Notes: generated from the letters alone by a model not told the origin. Shown: positions 8,514-16,226, counted from the stretch's first letter. The stretch is 64,000 nt of DNA from Flavobacterium azizsancarii (GCF_027980145.1 NZ_JAMZNK010000018.1:36910-100909); one strand, 5' to 3'. Numbers and translations: made by a program.

Positions 8514-8693
8514 ATGAGAAGAAGCAGAACACTATTAGACAAAAGGAGAGAGTATGTGATCAACTATCTAAATAGAAATCAAGCTAAACAAATGAAAGTT
8601 GTAGTATCTGAACTTTCGGATACTTTGTTCCTGACGGAGCGTACTATTTACACCATTATCAACGAAGGACTCGCTACAGAGGCGAGAGCTTAA
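8514..8693 (+). CDS. 59-aa helix-turn-helix protein, candidate tailocin activator
   Basis: ATG at 8514, stop TAA at 8691-8693. The protein is highly basic at its N-terminus (MRRSRTLLDKRREYVINYL), then VVVSELSDTLFLTERTIYTI forms a clear helix-turn-helix with TERTIYTIINEGL as likely recognition helix. It lies between the tail-terminator gene and the sheath promoter P3, under repressor-linked promoter P2. Small DNA-binding proteins at this place in pyocin loci (PrtN) activate the structural genes. By analogy this protein is the best local candidate to bind the 13-bp boxes. No homologue was checked. Confidence 0.65.
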   Translation: MRRSRTLLDKRREYVINYLNRNQAKQMKVVVSELSDTLFLTERTIYTIINEGLATEARA

Positions 8694-8999
8694 AACACTG
8701 AAACTACTGGTTTTGACGATCAAAAAAATTGGAAAAAGCAACCTTGAGCCTTAAATTTGTACTCGATATCAAAAGCAAGTTTATCTCCTGGCCAAGAACA
8801 GGATCCAATTGAAAAACCGGTTTTTATACCACGTCCAAAAATACCCTTTCTACTTTTTGGATTCCCGATTACGAATATCATTTTTAACATAATAAATAGC
8901 TGATTCATAACAAATTAAACAACTTGTTACGGCCCTTCTTTTGCCTTTTTTCGGGCAAAAAACAAGAACAAATTTTCAACACTTAAAACAATTTATATT
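8694..8999 (+). other. 306-bp leader region of the sheath operon
   Basis: It contains promoter P3 and then about 240 nt of apparent 5' leader before the sheath ATG at 9000. A small hairpin (TTTTGCC paired with GGCAAAA, about 8950-8970) lies near the 3' end. A 62-codon frame on the minus strand (8720-8908) is not supported by any start signal. Confidence 0.55.
8697..8759 (+). promoter_or_regulatory. Tailocin box plus -7 element, promoter P3
   Basis: ACTGAAACTACTG at 8697-8709 is followed after exactly 42 bp by TAAATTTG at 8752-8759, a perfect TAnnTTTG. A TTG at 8729-8731 is a possible -33 element with a 20-bp spacer. The box starts 3 bp after the stop of the small HTH gene. It would drive sheath and tube and, by readthrough, the genes after 11165. 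Confidence 0.7.
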
Positions 9000-10175
9000 A
9001 TGAGTACATTAAACGATGTAGTGATTACCAAACTATCAGGCGGATTAGGAAGAAGAAGTCCGGAGCAGGACATGGTTTCAGGATTACTTTTTGATGAACC
9101 TACCGGGATTTTGCCTGAATTAAAATTAGAATTAGAATCTGACACAGTAAAACGTTTAGCATCATTAGAAGATGCCGAAGCCTTAGGTATTACAGAACAA
9201 TATGATGTAAGTGGTCAGTCTGTTTCCTATCAAATTCAGCAATTTTTCAGAATGAATCCTTCCGGTGATTTATATATTATGAAAACTGCTGCCACTTCTT
9301 ATGAGGACATTGTTGCTAAAGCAATGGACATGCAGGAAAAAGCAAACGGAAATATTCGTCAAATGGCCATTATCTATTCCGGAGCAACCACATTTGCACA
9401 AACTCAAGCTGCAGTTTTAGCAGCGCAAACTCAAGCTGATCTTGCTTATGCAGATTATATGCCTTTTGAAATTATTTTAGAAGGAAAAGGTTTTACTGTT
9501 GATGCAGCTTCTTTAGCCGGATCAGATTCTGAAAACGTATCTGTAGTTGTGGCTATGGATTTGGAAAAAGCAAGTAAATACAAAAATTCAGCAGCAGTTG
9601 GATTAGCATTAGGTGCCATTTCTAAAGCAAAAGTATCTGAAAACATTGCCTGGATCGAAAAATTCAATCTAACTGGTGAAGGTTTTGCCAAAGCTGGTTT
9701 TGTAGGCGGAAAAGAAATTAAGGATCTTGGCACTTTAAGAGAATTAAACGAAAAAAGATTCATTTTTACAAAAACGCACACTGGTTTACCTGGTCTTTAT
9801 TTTAACGACAGCCACACCTGTACTCTTGGAACTTTAGACTTTGCTTATGTCGAAAACAACCGTACAATCAATAAAGCTACTCGTTTATTACGTACCGCTT
9901 TATTGCCAAAATTGGCTTCTCCGGTTTTAGTAGATATTGATGGTAAACTGCCTCAATCTGTTTCAAAAAGCTTTGAAGGTTTATGCAGATCTGCTTTAGA
10001 AGGAATGGTAGGCAATCAGGAAGTTTCTGATTTTGATGTTTATGTTGATCCAAAACAAAACATTTTAGCCACTTCAGAATTAAAAGTAAAAGCTGAAATT
10101 ACTCCAATTGGAACTGCCCGTAAAATTATGGTTGATTTAGGATTCAAAAATCCATTCGGAATCGATAAAGCATAA
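9000..10175 (+). CDS. Contractile tail sheath protein (DUF2586-type)
   Basis: This 391-residue protein begins MSTLNDVVITKLSGGLGRRSPEQDMVSGLLF, a start I associate with the DUF2586 family of Bacteroidota phages, regarded as tail sheath. The C-terminal half carries NKATRLLRTALLPKLASPVLVDIDGKL and ends in a strand (KAEITPIGTARKIMVDLGFKNPF) as sheath C-terminal domains do for inter-subunit strand exchange. It is shorter than T4 gp18 (659 aa) and close to P2 gpFI (396 aa). The tube gene follows. Sheath contraction drives the tube through the target envelope. Confidence 0.8.
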   Translation: MSTLNDVVITKLSGGLGRRSPEQDMVSGLLFDEPTGILPELKLELESDTVKRLASLEDAEALGITEQYDVSGQSVSYQIQQFFRMNPSGDLYIMKTAATSYEDIVAKAMDMQEKANGNIRQMAIIYSGATTFAQTQAAVLAAQTQADLAYADYMPFEIILEGKGFTVDAASLAGSDSENVSVVVAMDLEKASKYKNSAAVGLALGAISKAKVSENIAWIEKFNLTGEGFAKAGFVGGKEIKDLGTLRELNEKRFIFTKTHTGLPGLYFNDSHTCTLGTLDFAYVENNRTINKATRLLRTALLPKLASPVLVDIDGKLPQSVSKSFEGLCRSALEGMVGNQEVSDFDVYVDPKQNILATSELKVKAEITPIGTARKIMVDLGFKNPFGIDKA

Positions 10176-10270
10176 TTTATACGATTTCTTATCATTTACT
10201 AACAATAAAAATTCACCATTACTATCACGATAATTGAGTTACTCTAAAAAACAATTAATCAAAAATGATA

Positions 10271-10289
10271 GCTCCCGAGCGTTATCGGG
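10271..10289. repeat. Short palindrome of the CCCGATAGCTATCGGG family
   Basis: TCCCGAGCGTTATCGGGA lies between sheath and tube genes. It resembles palindromes near 26.4, 26.6, 26.7, 49.7, 52.3 and 57.9 kb. It falls within a longer frame starting at 10265, which supports placing the tube start downstream at 10316. Confidence 0.6.
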
Positions 10290-10315
10290 ATTGTAAAAAA
10301 CAAATCAAGATACAT

Positions 10316-10741
10316 ATGAATAAATTACCCTTAATTAACGGACAACAACACAGCTGGTCATCTATTGAAGTAAGTATTGCAGGTAATATCGTTACCGGAA
10401 TTACAGCTGTAAACTATAGCGACTCAGTTTCTAAAGAAAACCATTACGGAGCCGGAGATATGCCGGTACACAGAGGTAGAGGAAAATACGAGGCAAAAGC
10501 TTCAATTACTTTATACAATTACGAAGTAGAAGCTATTTTAGCCGCTTTACCAAAAGGACAAAGATTGCAGGACATCAATCCGTTCAGCATCATTGTAAGT
10601 TACCTGGACGACAGTAACGAAGTAATCACACACACTGTTAGAAACTGCGAATTCAACTCAAACAGCAGAGGAATTAGTCAGGGAGATACTAAAATTGCGG
10701 TATCTTTTGACTTGATCTGTTCTCATGTTGAATGGAATTAA
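10316..10741 (+). CDS. Tail tube protein
   Basis: The protein has 141 residues from ATG 10316; a longer frame from 10265 runs through a dispersed palindrome and is unlikely to be translated. The sequence NKLPLINGQQHSWSSIEVSI, AGDMPVHRGRGKYEAKASITLYNYEVEAIL and a C-terminal SFDLICSHVEWN match the simple beta-barrel tube proteins of contractile tails. Size (about 15 kDa) and position directly after sheath fit P2 gpFII-like tubes. It polymerises as hexameric rings inside the sheath. Confidence 0.75.
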   Translation: MNKLPLINGQQHSWSSIEVSIAGNIVTGITAVNYSDSVSKENHYGAGDMPVHRGRGKYEAKASITLYNYEVEAILAALPKGQRLQDINPFSIIVSYLDDSNEVITHTVRNCEFNSNSRGISQGDTKIAVSFDLICSHVEWN

Positions 10742-11164
10742 TCATCCCGATAAATTCCTAACATTATAATACCCTTCCCTGTCTTTAAAACCGACTAAAA
10801 AGAGAAAACCAATATCAATTGCGGTATGCAAAAAAGGAGTTCAAAGAACATGATTTTTGCCAGCAAACTTATTCTATAAGCTCTTTATTAGTCCGCTTTA
10901 AGCAGGGCATCTTCTTCAAGAGGCTGCCTCGAGATTATTCAACCCCAAAACAATAACTCAGGCAGTCTCTTTTTTTTTAAAATCTGCATCTCTTAATAAT
11001 TCAATTTCTATTAAAAATAAAACGTCAATCAGCAATTATAGCTGAATATGACATTTATGCATGTGTCCGCTAATTCTTTGTTATTGCAATAGAATAAACG
11101 CAAAAGACACCACTCAATCCGATACCAATTTACCCTATCATAAAAACAATAAAAGAATTTTAAA
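10742..11164 (+). other. 423-bp intergenic region after the tube gene
   Basis: It holds a terminator at 10919-10979. No 13-bp tailocin box and no convincing TAnnTTTG promoter were seen before 11165, so the following genes may depend on partial readthrough from P3. A short frame on the opposite strand (11029-11214) overlaps the next gene and is discounted. Confidence 0.55.
10919..10979 (+). terminator. Terminator after sheath-tube genes
   Basis: AGAGGCTGCCT at 10919-10929 pairs with AGGCAGTCTCT at 10960-10970 (one mismatch pair), followed by nine or more T. It would reduce transcription of downstream genes relative to the abundant sheath and tube. Confidence 0.75.
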
Positions 11165-11509
11165 ATGGAAACAGAAAACTCAAAAAACATCGACGTTCTT
11201 GACGGAAACATCACTCAGGCGCAACTCAACCAATGGAAATACAAACATAAAAAAGTAGTAAAACTGACCATTGCAGATGACGACAAAACGACTTTGTTTG
11301 CCTATTTTAAAAAACCGGATATGAGCATTCGTTCTGCCGTATTGCAAGCTTCTAAAATGGACGAGTTTAAAGCTCTCGAAGTATTATTCAAAAACTGTTA
11401 TTTGGGCGGCGATGCCAAAATAGAACAAGAAGACGATTTACGTCTCAATATTACCACAGCATTCTCAGATCATATCCAGCCGAAACCTGTTAAAGTAGAA
11501 ATACTGTAA
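11165..11509 (+). CDS. Tail assembly chaperone-like protein
   Basis: The protein has 114 residues. The pattern KHKKVVKLTIADDDKTTLFAYFKKPDMSIRSAVLQASKMDEFKALEVLFKNCYLGGD resembles small proteins that follow the tube gene in Bacteroidota phages: a strand pair with an xYFKKP motif, a helix, then a 'LFxNCxLGGD' turn. In other phages this slot holds the tape-measure chaperone (gpE/gpG type). No ribosomal slippery extension was seen after it. It is followed after 38 bp by the 770-aa effector-like gene, so it may instead chaperone that protein. Confidence 0.6.
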   Translation: METENSKNIDVLDGNITQAQLNQWKYKHKKVVKLTIADDDKTTLFAYFKKPDMSIRSAVLQASKMDEFKALEVLFKNCYLGGDAKIEQEDDLRLNITTAFSDHIQPKPVKVEIL

Positions 11510-11547
11510 CAAACACCTTTTTTGCCCTTTCCTAAAAAACTATCCCA

Positions 11548-13860
11548 ATGATTATTAAAAACCATACAATAGAACTAAAAGATACCAGTGCTTCTGAAAT
11601 GGCCAAGTTTAGGCAAATTATGCTGGGTATTTGGCGTCAGCAGATTGAGGATGATAAAAATACTGACGAGATGATTAAGTATGCTAGCACTTCTAACATA
11701 AATAACAGCACTAATTTGGTTTCGTTATCAAAAATTATAGAAAGCATTAAAAATAAAATTGGAGAAGTTCATGAGCACATGTTTTTTCATGATTTAGTTG
11801 ATATTCCAAACAGTATTCCTGATGGTTTCGAAGAGTTCACTTATGATGATAGTCAGGGAAATGTAAAACAAGCTGGAATTCTTTTAAAATCGAATCAGTT
11901 TAAGGGGATAAATTTGATAGCAAATACTTTTCAGGCATTTATTGAAATCGGAAGTGAACAAACCGATTTTATACTAACTATTTTCAATAATGATTTAACT
12001 CAAACCGCATTCAAATTTACCGTTCATGATTTTGATCTTTTTATGGCCCTTTTTAAGTCTTTAGGAATTAAATATAGCGATACTGGTAACAAAGCTGTCA
12101 TTGATTTATATATTAAAAAAATAAAAGACGCTAAAAATGATCCTAACCAACTAGACGTCATCTATCAATCATATCCTAAAATTTTATTTGGAAAAATGGA
12201 CGATTCGGATTTATACAAACATCTGGATCTTATTTTAAATGATATGTATTTACTTGGAGGGTCGGTTGGTACAAATGAAGACAAAGCTGTTTTACAAATT
12301 CTTTACGCAATAAAAGACAGGCAAAGTTTGTATATAATTCTTAGAGACTCAGACTTGTTATGCAATATATACAGAAAGCTACAAGGTGATGAACTCCAAG
12401 ATCTACTTCGATTTGTAACTCATTTAGTTGCTGAATTTGACAATTCAAAACCAACAGATACTGTGTATTTTGACAACAGTTATTATTTATTTAGAGATAC
12501 GCATATAAAAACTGCTTGGTCAGGAAATAACATTTTGATCGATAATTGTAAAAAAACGGATAAGACTGAAACAATTGGAAAAGCTAGAGCTTCGATAAGT
12601 GCAAAAGATCTTGATAGAATAAACCCTCCAGGAGTCTACGAAGTACCCGTTTTTGAGCATTATATTGAATGGAAACCATTTAATCCATTAGCAAAATTAA
12701 ACTTTGGTACAAAACTGGGAGATTTGGGCGATCAAATAGGCGACGAAAATACGTTTGTTATTGCCTTAAAGCTTCATAATATGGCTACTAAACAATCAAA
12801 CTGGGATTTGTTTAATATTGCCACAGATTTATTGAGTTTATTATCTGCGGTTGGTGCATTGCGTATTGTTTTGGCAAAAGGAGCACCTATGACAGCGAGA
12901 GCACTTGCAGGAATTGTTTTAGCAAAAGACGCTACTCATTATGCTATGTTAAGTAATGGTACTTTAGAAAAATGGCATAAAAATGGTTATGGTTGGCTAG
13001 CCAATCTCTGGATCGCTTTTAGTGTAACAGCAGATCTTGCTTCTTTTGGATTACCTAATTTATCAAAAATGGCAAAGGAAGGAAATGCAGCGGCTGAATT
13101 GGCAGAAACAGCAAAAGATGCGAAAGAAACAAGAAAGGTTATTGAGGAAGCAAACAAAATTGTTGAAGTTCAAACAGGAAAAGATGTTTCAAAGATGACT
13201 GAGAAACAGTTTGAAAAATTTGTAAAACAAACAATGATCGATAATCGTAAAATAATTACTTTAGCGGATATAAATCAGTTAGGAATTGCAAATAAAATTC
13301 AACTAGTTGACGAATCAGGCGAAAACGTAGCTTATATTACTCGAAATATGCGATATGGCGCTAAAAAAGGAATTACTTACGAGTTTAACGCTCTAAGAGA
13401 AGCTGGAACGATTAAAAAAGGTAGTAAAACTGACCTAAAGTGCGAAATGAAATTACTAGATAGCGAATCTGCAAAAAAATATGATTTGACTGTAAAACAA
13501 AATGAAGAAATTTTATATCTTGATTTTAATATTCCACCAAAAATTAATGAGCAATATAGCGGTTTAGGACAAATAATTTTTGATGACGCACATACTTTTA
13601 TGAAAAACAGCAAAAAAGTACCTGAAATAAGCGGTATGTTTGGTGTTTGGATTAAATATCCCGCATATTATGCACATTACGGTGGAGAATCTATTAATCT
13701 TAAAAAGTTTTTGAAAGCCATAGATAGTGGAATGGATGAAAAGAAAGCTGCTTTTGAAACTATTACTGGAGGATGGGCGAAAGATAACGGATATACCAAG
13801 GTTGAATTTCAAAAAGAATGGTCAAGAGAAGAGGTCATTGTTAAATTTTTAAAAGAATAA
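11548..13860 (+). CDS. Putative tail-delivered effector/polymorphic toxin (770 aa) in the tape-measure position
   Basis: It occupies the slot of a tape-measure protein, and its length would suit a tail of about 100-120 nm, but its sequence is not one long helix. Residues 1-400 look globular, with an annexin-like GTNEDKAVLQIL turn near 241-252. Residues about 400-545 start with EVPVFEHYIEWKPFNPL and continue into hydrophobic then Ala/Lys-rich helices (LFNIATDLLSLLSAVGALR), as in pre-toxin linkers of Bacteroidota polymorphic toxins. Residues about 565-770 form a separate C-terminal domain with SGLGQIIFDDA (about 670) and INLKKFLKAIDSGMDEKKAA, a pattern I recall from toxin C-termini. A small gene 2 bp downstream would be its immunity partner. 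Toxin activity is unknown. Confidence 0.6.
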   Translation: MIIKNHTIELKDTSASEMAKFRQIMLGIWRQQIEDDKNTDEMIKYASTSNINNSTNLVSLSKIIESIKNKIGEVHEHMFFHDLVDIPNSIPDGFEEFTYDDSQGNVKQAGILLKSNQFKGINLIANTFQAFIEIGSEQTDFILTIFNNDLTQTAFKFTVHDFDLFMALFKSLGIKYSDTGNKAVIDLYIKKIKDAKNDPNQLDVIYQSYPKILFGKMDDSDLYKHLDLILNDMYLLGGSVGTNEDKAVLQILYAIKDRQSLYIILRDSDLLCNIYRKLQGDELQDLLRFVTHLVAEFDNSKPTDTVYFDNSYYLFRDTHIKTAWSGNNILIDNCKKTDKTETIGKARASISAKDLDRINPPGVYEVPVFEHYIEWKPFNPLAKLNFGTKLGDLGDQIGDENTFVIALKLHNMATKQSNWDLFNIATDLLSLLSAVGALRIVLAKGAPMTARALAGIVLAKDATHYAMLSNGTLEKWHKNGYGWLANLWIAFSVTADLASFGLPNLSKMAKEGNAAAELAETAKDAKETRKVIEEANKIVEVQTGKDVSKMTEKQFEKFVKQTMIDNRKIITLADINQLGIANKIQLVDESGENVAYITRNMRYGAKKGITYEFNALREAGTIKKGSKTDLKCEMKLLDSESAKKYDLTVKQNEEILYLDFNIPPKINEQYSGLGQIIFDDAHTFMKNSKKVPEISGMFGVWIKYPAYYAHYGGESINLKKFLKAIDSGMDEKKAAFETITGGWAKDNGYTKVEFQKEWSREEVIVKFLKE

Positions 13861-13862
13861 AA

Positions 13863-14321
13863 ATGGGAAATCATTTATACGAAAACGGAGATTGGATATT
13901 TATTAGTAATTCAACTATTAAAGAAAAAACTAATAGGGATTTCTATCCTGTTGATTTAGAATCTAAAAACAGAAAATGGGGAAGTAATGAAAACCTAGAT
14001 TTAAAATACTCTATTATTTTAGATGTATTAAAAGAAGTAATTCCAGAAAAAGCTAGCAAAAAGGGAATAATGGATGTCGAATTATCAATGGAAGAAGTTT
14101 CAGGAATAAAGACAGTCTTTGAACGTGAAATAAATCACTTATTATCTATCAGAAAACTTGCAAAAGATGGATATAATATTTTAGTCTTCGATAAAGAAAT
14201 TAAAGTTGACACAAGGAATCAAGCTCCAACAGATGGTCGCTTAGTAGCTTTTAATGACATCTATTTAATTGCGAAAGAATGTCTGGATGAAAACAAACCT
14301 ATGTTTTTAAGTATTGATTAA
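13863..14321 (+). CDS. Putative immunity protein for the 770-aa effector
   Basis: This 152-residue soluble acidic protein has no signal peptide or membrane segment and no family I recognise. It starts 2 bp after the effector stop, so the two genes are almost certainly co-translated, and it ends at a strong terminator. Cytoplasmic location, small size and tight coupling to a toxin-like C-terminus are the usual marks of an immunity gene. It could also be an effector-loading adaptor. Confidence 0.55.
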   Translation: MGNHLYENGDWIFISNSTIKEKTNRDFYPVDLESKNRKWGSNENLDLKYSIILDVLKEVIPEKASKKGIMDVELSMEEVSGIKTVFEREINHLLSIRKLAKDGYNILVFDKEIKVDTRNQAPTDGRLVAFNDIYLIAKECLDENKPMFLSID

Positions 14322-14353
14322 ATTCAATTGCAAAAATATAATTTATTACAAAC

Positions 14354-14387
14354 CCGTTTTTCAATTCAAGAAAAACGGTTTTTTTTT
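14354..14387 (+). terminator. Terminator after effector-immunity genes
   Basis: A perfect 9-bp stem, CCGTTTTTC (14354-14362) with GAAAAACGG (14370-14378), is followed by eight or more T. Confidence 0.88.
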
Positions 14388-14442
14388 GTCATCTATTTGT
14401 TTCAAGTGACAAAACAAAGCTACAAAAAGCAAAACATCTTCT

Positions 14443-14507
14443 ACTGAAACTACTGACTTACAACTCCATATTATTTTTCAAACACGCTATTTCGGCGTAT
14501 TTTTACA
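14443..14507 (+). promoter_or_regulatory. Tailocin box plus -7 element, promoter P4
   Basis: ACTGAAACTACTG at 14443-14455 is followed after exactly 42 bp by TATTTTTACA at 14498-14507. The 15 bp before the -7 begin CACGC as at P1, in register. It drives the endolysin-lipoprotein unit. Confidence 0.7.
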
Positions 14508-14706
14508 GTGTTATTAAAACGTGTTTCACCTCTTAAATGTGATCACAAAAAAGGAACTTTTCAAGCTTTATTTACAAGTTTTTCTTAACCGTAAATAAAT
14601 CCTTAAACACAAATAATCTTATTGCAGCATAAAAATCCTGATTGTCGTTAAACTATCAGGAAAGGCTTTTTATTCTCAAAATTTGAAATCTTTAATACAC
14701 ACAAAT

Positions 14707-15189
14707 ATGGATCAAACAACAAAAAAACACATCGATTTACTGCATCCTTCTGTCAGGGAAGAAGTGACTAAAATCATCGAAGAATGCGATCTGGCATTAA
14801 TCGGACGCGCAAAAGTACATATTACGCAAAGTCTCAGAACTTTTCAGGAACAGGAAGACCTTTATGCTTTTGGCAGAACGAAACCCGGAAAAAAAGTAAC
14901 TAATGCAAAAGGCGGACAATCTATTCACAATTATGGCTTTGCGATAGACATTTGTCTGATTATAGATGGTAAAACAGCTTCCTGGGATACGGCAAAAGAC
15001 TGGGATGGTGACCAAATTTCGGACTGGCAGGAATGTGTCGAAATTTTCAAGAAACACAATTGGAACTGGGGCGGAGACTGGAAAACCTTTAAAGATCTTC
15101 CGCACTTTGATAAAAAAGGATACAGCGACTGGAAAGTGCTCAGTAAACTAAAACGTGACAGAAAAAACTATGTAATCTTATACAAATAA
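14707..15189 (+). CDS. M15-family peptidoglycan peptidase (endolysin)
   Basis: The protein has 160 residues from ATG 14707; TTG 14683 would add 8 residues. The M15 zinc site is complete: His74 and Asp81 in SIHNYGFAID and His133 in LPHFD, with RTFQEQEDLYAFGRTKPG upstream as in L-alanyl-D-glutamate endopeptidases of phages. There is no signal peptide, so exit needs a holin; one is encoded at 20563. It cleaves peptide stems of peptidoglycan to lyse the producer and release particles. It is first in a three-gene unit under promoter P4. Confidence 0.88.
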   Translation: MDQTTKKHIDLLHPSVREEVTKIIEECDLALIGRAKVHITQSLRTFQEQEDLYAFGRTKPGKKVTNAKGGQSIHNYGFAIDICLIIDGKTASWDTAKDWDGDQISDWQECVEIFKKHNWNWGGDWKTFKDLPHFDKKGYSDWKVLSKLKRDRKNYVILYK

Positions 15190-15193
15190 TCAG

Positions 15194-15664
15194 ATGAAAC
15201 ATTTAAAATTAAGACACCTCACTTTTCTAATTGCCGTTTCTTTTGTAATTACTTCCTGTACCTCAACCAAAACAGCCCTTTTCGATCATTATTCTTATCA
15301 AAAAACAACAGAGATAAAGGTAGAAACTTCGAAATTAATGAGTCAGGCAAGTACGCCTTACACTTCAAATAAAGAAGCAATTGAAGTTTTATTTCTGAAC
15401 ATTGAAAAATTGACCGAATATGAAAAAAGTAAACCCAATAACGAAATCACTTTTGCGATGTGGAAAATCCTAAACGACAAAGAAAAAAATCTTTTGGCAG
15501 GTTTCTTCCAACGGTGGAAAACGAAAGAAGTTTTATCTCCAACCTTTATAGAGGAATCCAAAAAACAGGTTTTAGAGGCTGTGGATTTGCTGATTCAATA
15601 CGAAATTAAAAAAGACAAAGAATCAAAAGATGCCCTTTGGGATTTAATCAACAGCAATACTTAA
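15194..15664 (+). CDS. Small lipoprotein of the lysis unit
   Basis: The protein has 156 residues. The N-terminal signal ends in the lipobox ITSC (SFVITSCTSTKT), so the mature protein is lipid-anchored. The rest is soluble and helical, with many Lys and Glu. It starts 4 bp after the endolysin stop. Lipoproteins beside endolysins in Gram-negative phages often act as outer-membrane spanins (Rz1), but this one is larger and lacks the proline-rich character of Rz1. A spanin-like or endolysin-controlling role is inference. Confidence 0.6.
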   Translation: MKHLKLRHLTFLIAVSFVITSCTSTKTALFDHYSYQKTTEIKVETSKLMSQASTPYTSNKEAIEVLFLNIEKLTEYEKSKPNNEITFAMWKILNDKEKNLLAGFFQRWKTKEVLSPTFIEESKKQVLEAVDLLIQYEIKKDKESKDALWDLINSNT

Positions 15665-15668
15665 AACT

Positions 15669-16001
15669 ATGAACAATGATCTATTAATAGAAGAACTAAA
15701 AGACAAACTGAAAGTTATTATAACCAAAAGTTATAAAGAGAATAAAACCGAATTAGAAAAGGATTTAAACGCATTTTTAGAAACCTCCAAAGAAAAACTG
15801 GAACGCTGGATGTTTCTTTTTTCTATAGGGGATTTAACCGAAGAAGAATTAGAATGGCTTCTAAAAAGCCAATTGGATTTGGTGACATTGCAAGCACTTC
15901 AAACTACCGGAATTTCAAAAATAAAACTCAATACGCTTAAAAATAATATTATAAAAATGATTTTTAAAGTGATTACAGAAATGATTATCCCAATCGCATG
16001 A
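15669..16001 (+). CDS. Uncharacterised helical protein of the lysis unit
   Basis: The protein has 110 residues and is almost entirely helical: charged in the N-terminal half (LKDKLKVIITKSYKENKTELEKDLNAFLE), hydrophobic at the C-terminus (NNIIKMIFKVITEMIIPIA). It starts 4 bp after the lipoprotein stop and is the last gene before promoter P5. The amphipathic end could sit on the inner membrane, as in a holin accessory or anti-lysis factor. No family was recognised. Confidence 0.6.
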   Translation: MNNDLLIEELKDKLKVIITKSYKENKTELEKDLNAFLETSKEKLERWMFLFSIGDLTEEELEWLLKSQLDLVTLQALQTTGISKIKLNTLKNNIIKMIFKVITEMIIPIA

Positions 16002-16075
16002 AAACATTATTTTTAATTCAAAAAAAAGAATAATAAATTTCTAAAAATCAGACAATTAAACACAAACAACAACTT

Positions 16076-16140
16076 ACTGAAACTACTGATTAGGAACCTC
16101 AAAAATCTTGGTTAAAGGCAAATCGCGGTGTATTTTTACA
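16076..16140 (+). promoter_or_regulatory. Tailocin box plus -7 element, promoter P5
   Basis: ACTGAAACTACTG at 16076-16088 is followed after exactly 42 bp by TATTTTTACA at 16131-16140. A TTG at 16109-16111 is a possible -33. It drives the gp25-LysM-J-I-fibre operon beginning at 16227. Confidence 0.7.
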
Positions 16141-16226
16141 GTATCAAATAAAATAGCATCTTTTTGATATGGCGCGCAGATTCAAAAAGAAGTATTCATT
16201 AATAAAACAACAAATAATAACGGTAT

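Larger units (their letters stand above)
14322..14706 (+). other. 385-bp intergenic region before the lysis unit
   Basis: It contains the effector-operon terminator (14354-14387) and promoter P4 (14443-14507). About 190 nt of leader follow. A frame beginning with TTG at 14683 extends the endolysin gene but has no better support than the ATG at 14707. Confidence 0.6.

Noticed and set aside
8720..8908. 62-codon minus-strand frame in the sheath leader as a gene
   Set aside because: No promoter or ribosome-binding context and no recognised family; kept only as a low-interest finding.
10265..10315. N-terminal extension of the tube protein
   Set aside because: It reads through a dispersed palindrome (TCCCGAGCGTTATCGGGA); the MNKLPLING start matches tube proteins.
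13377..13812. Minus-strand frames inside the effector gene
   Set aside because: Shadows of the long plus-strand frame.
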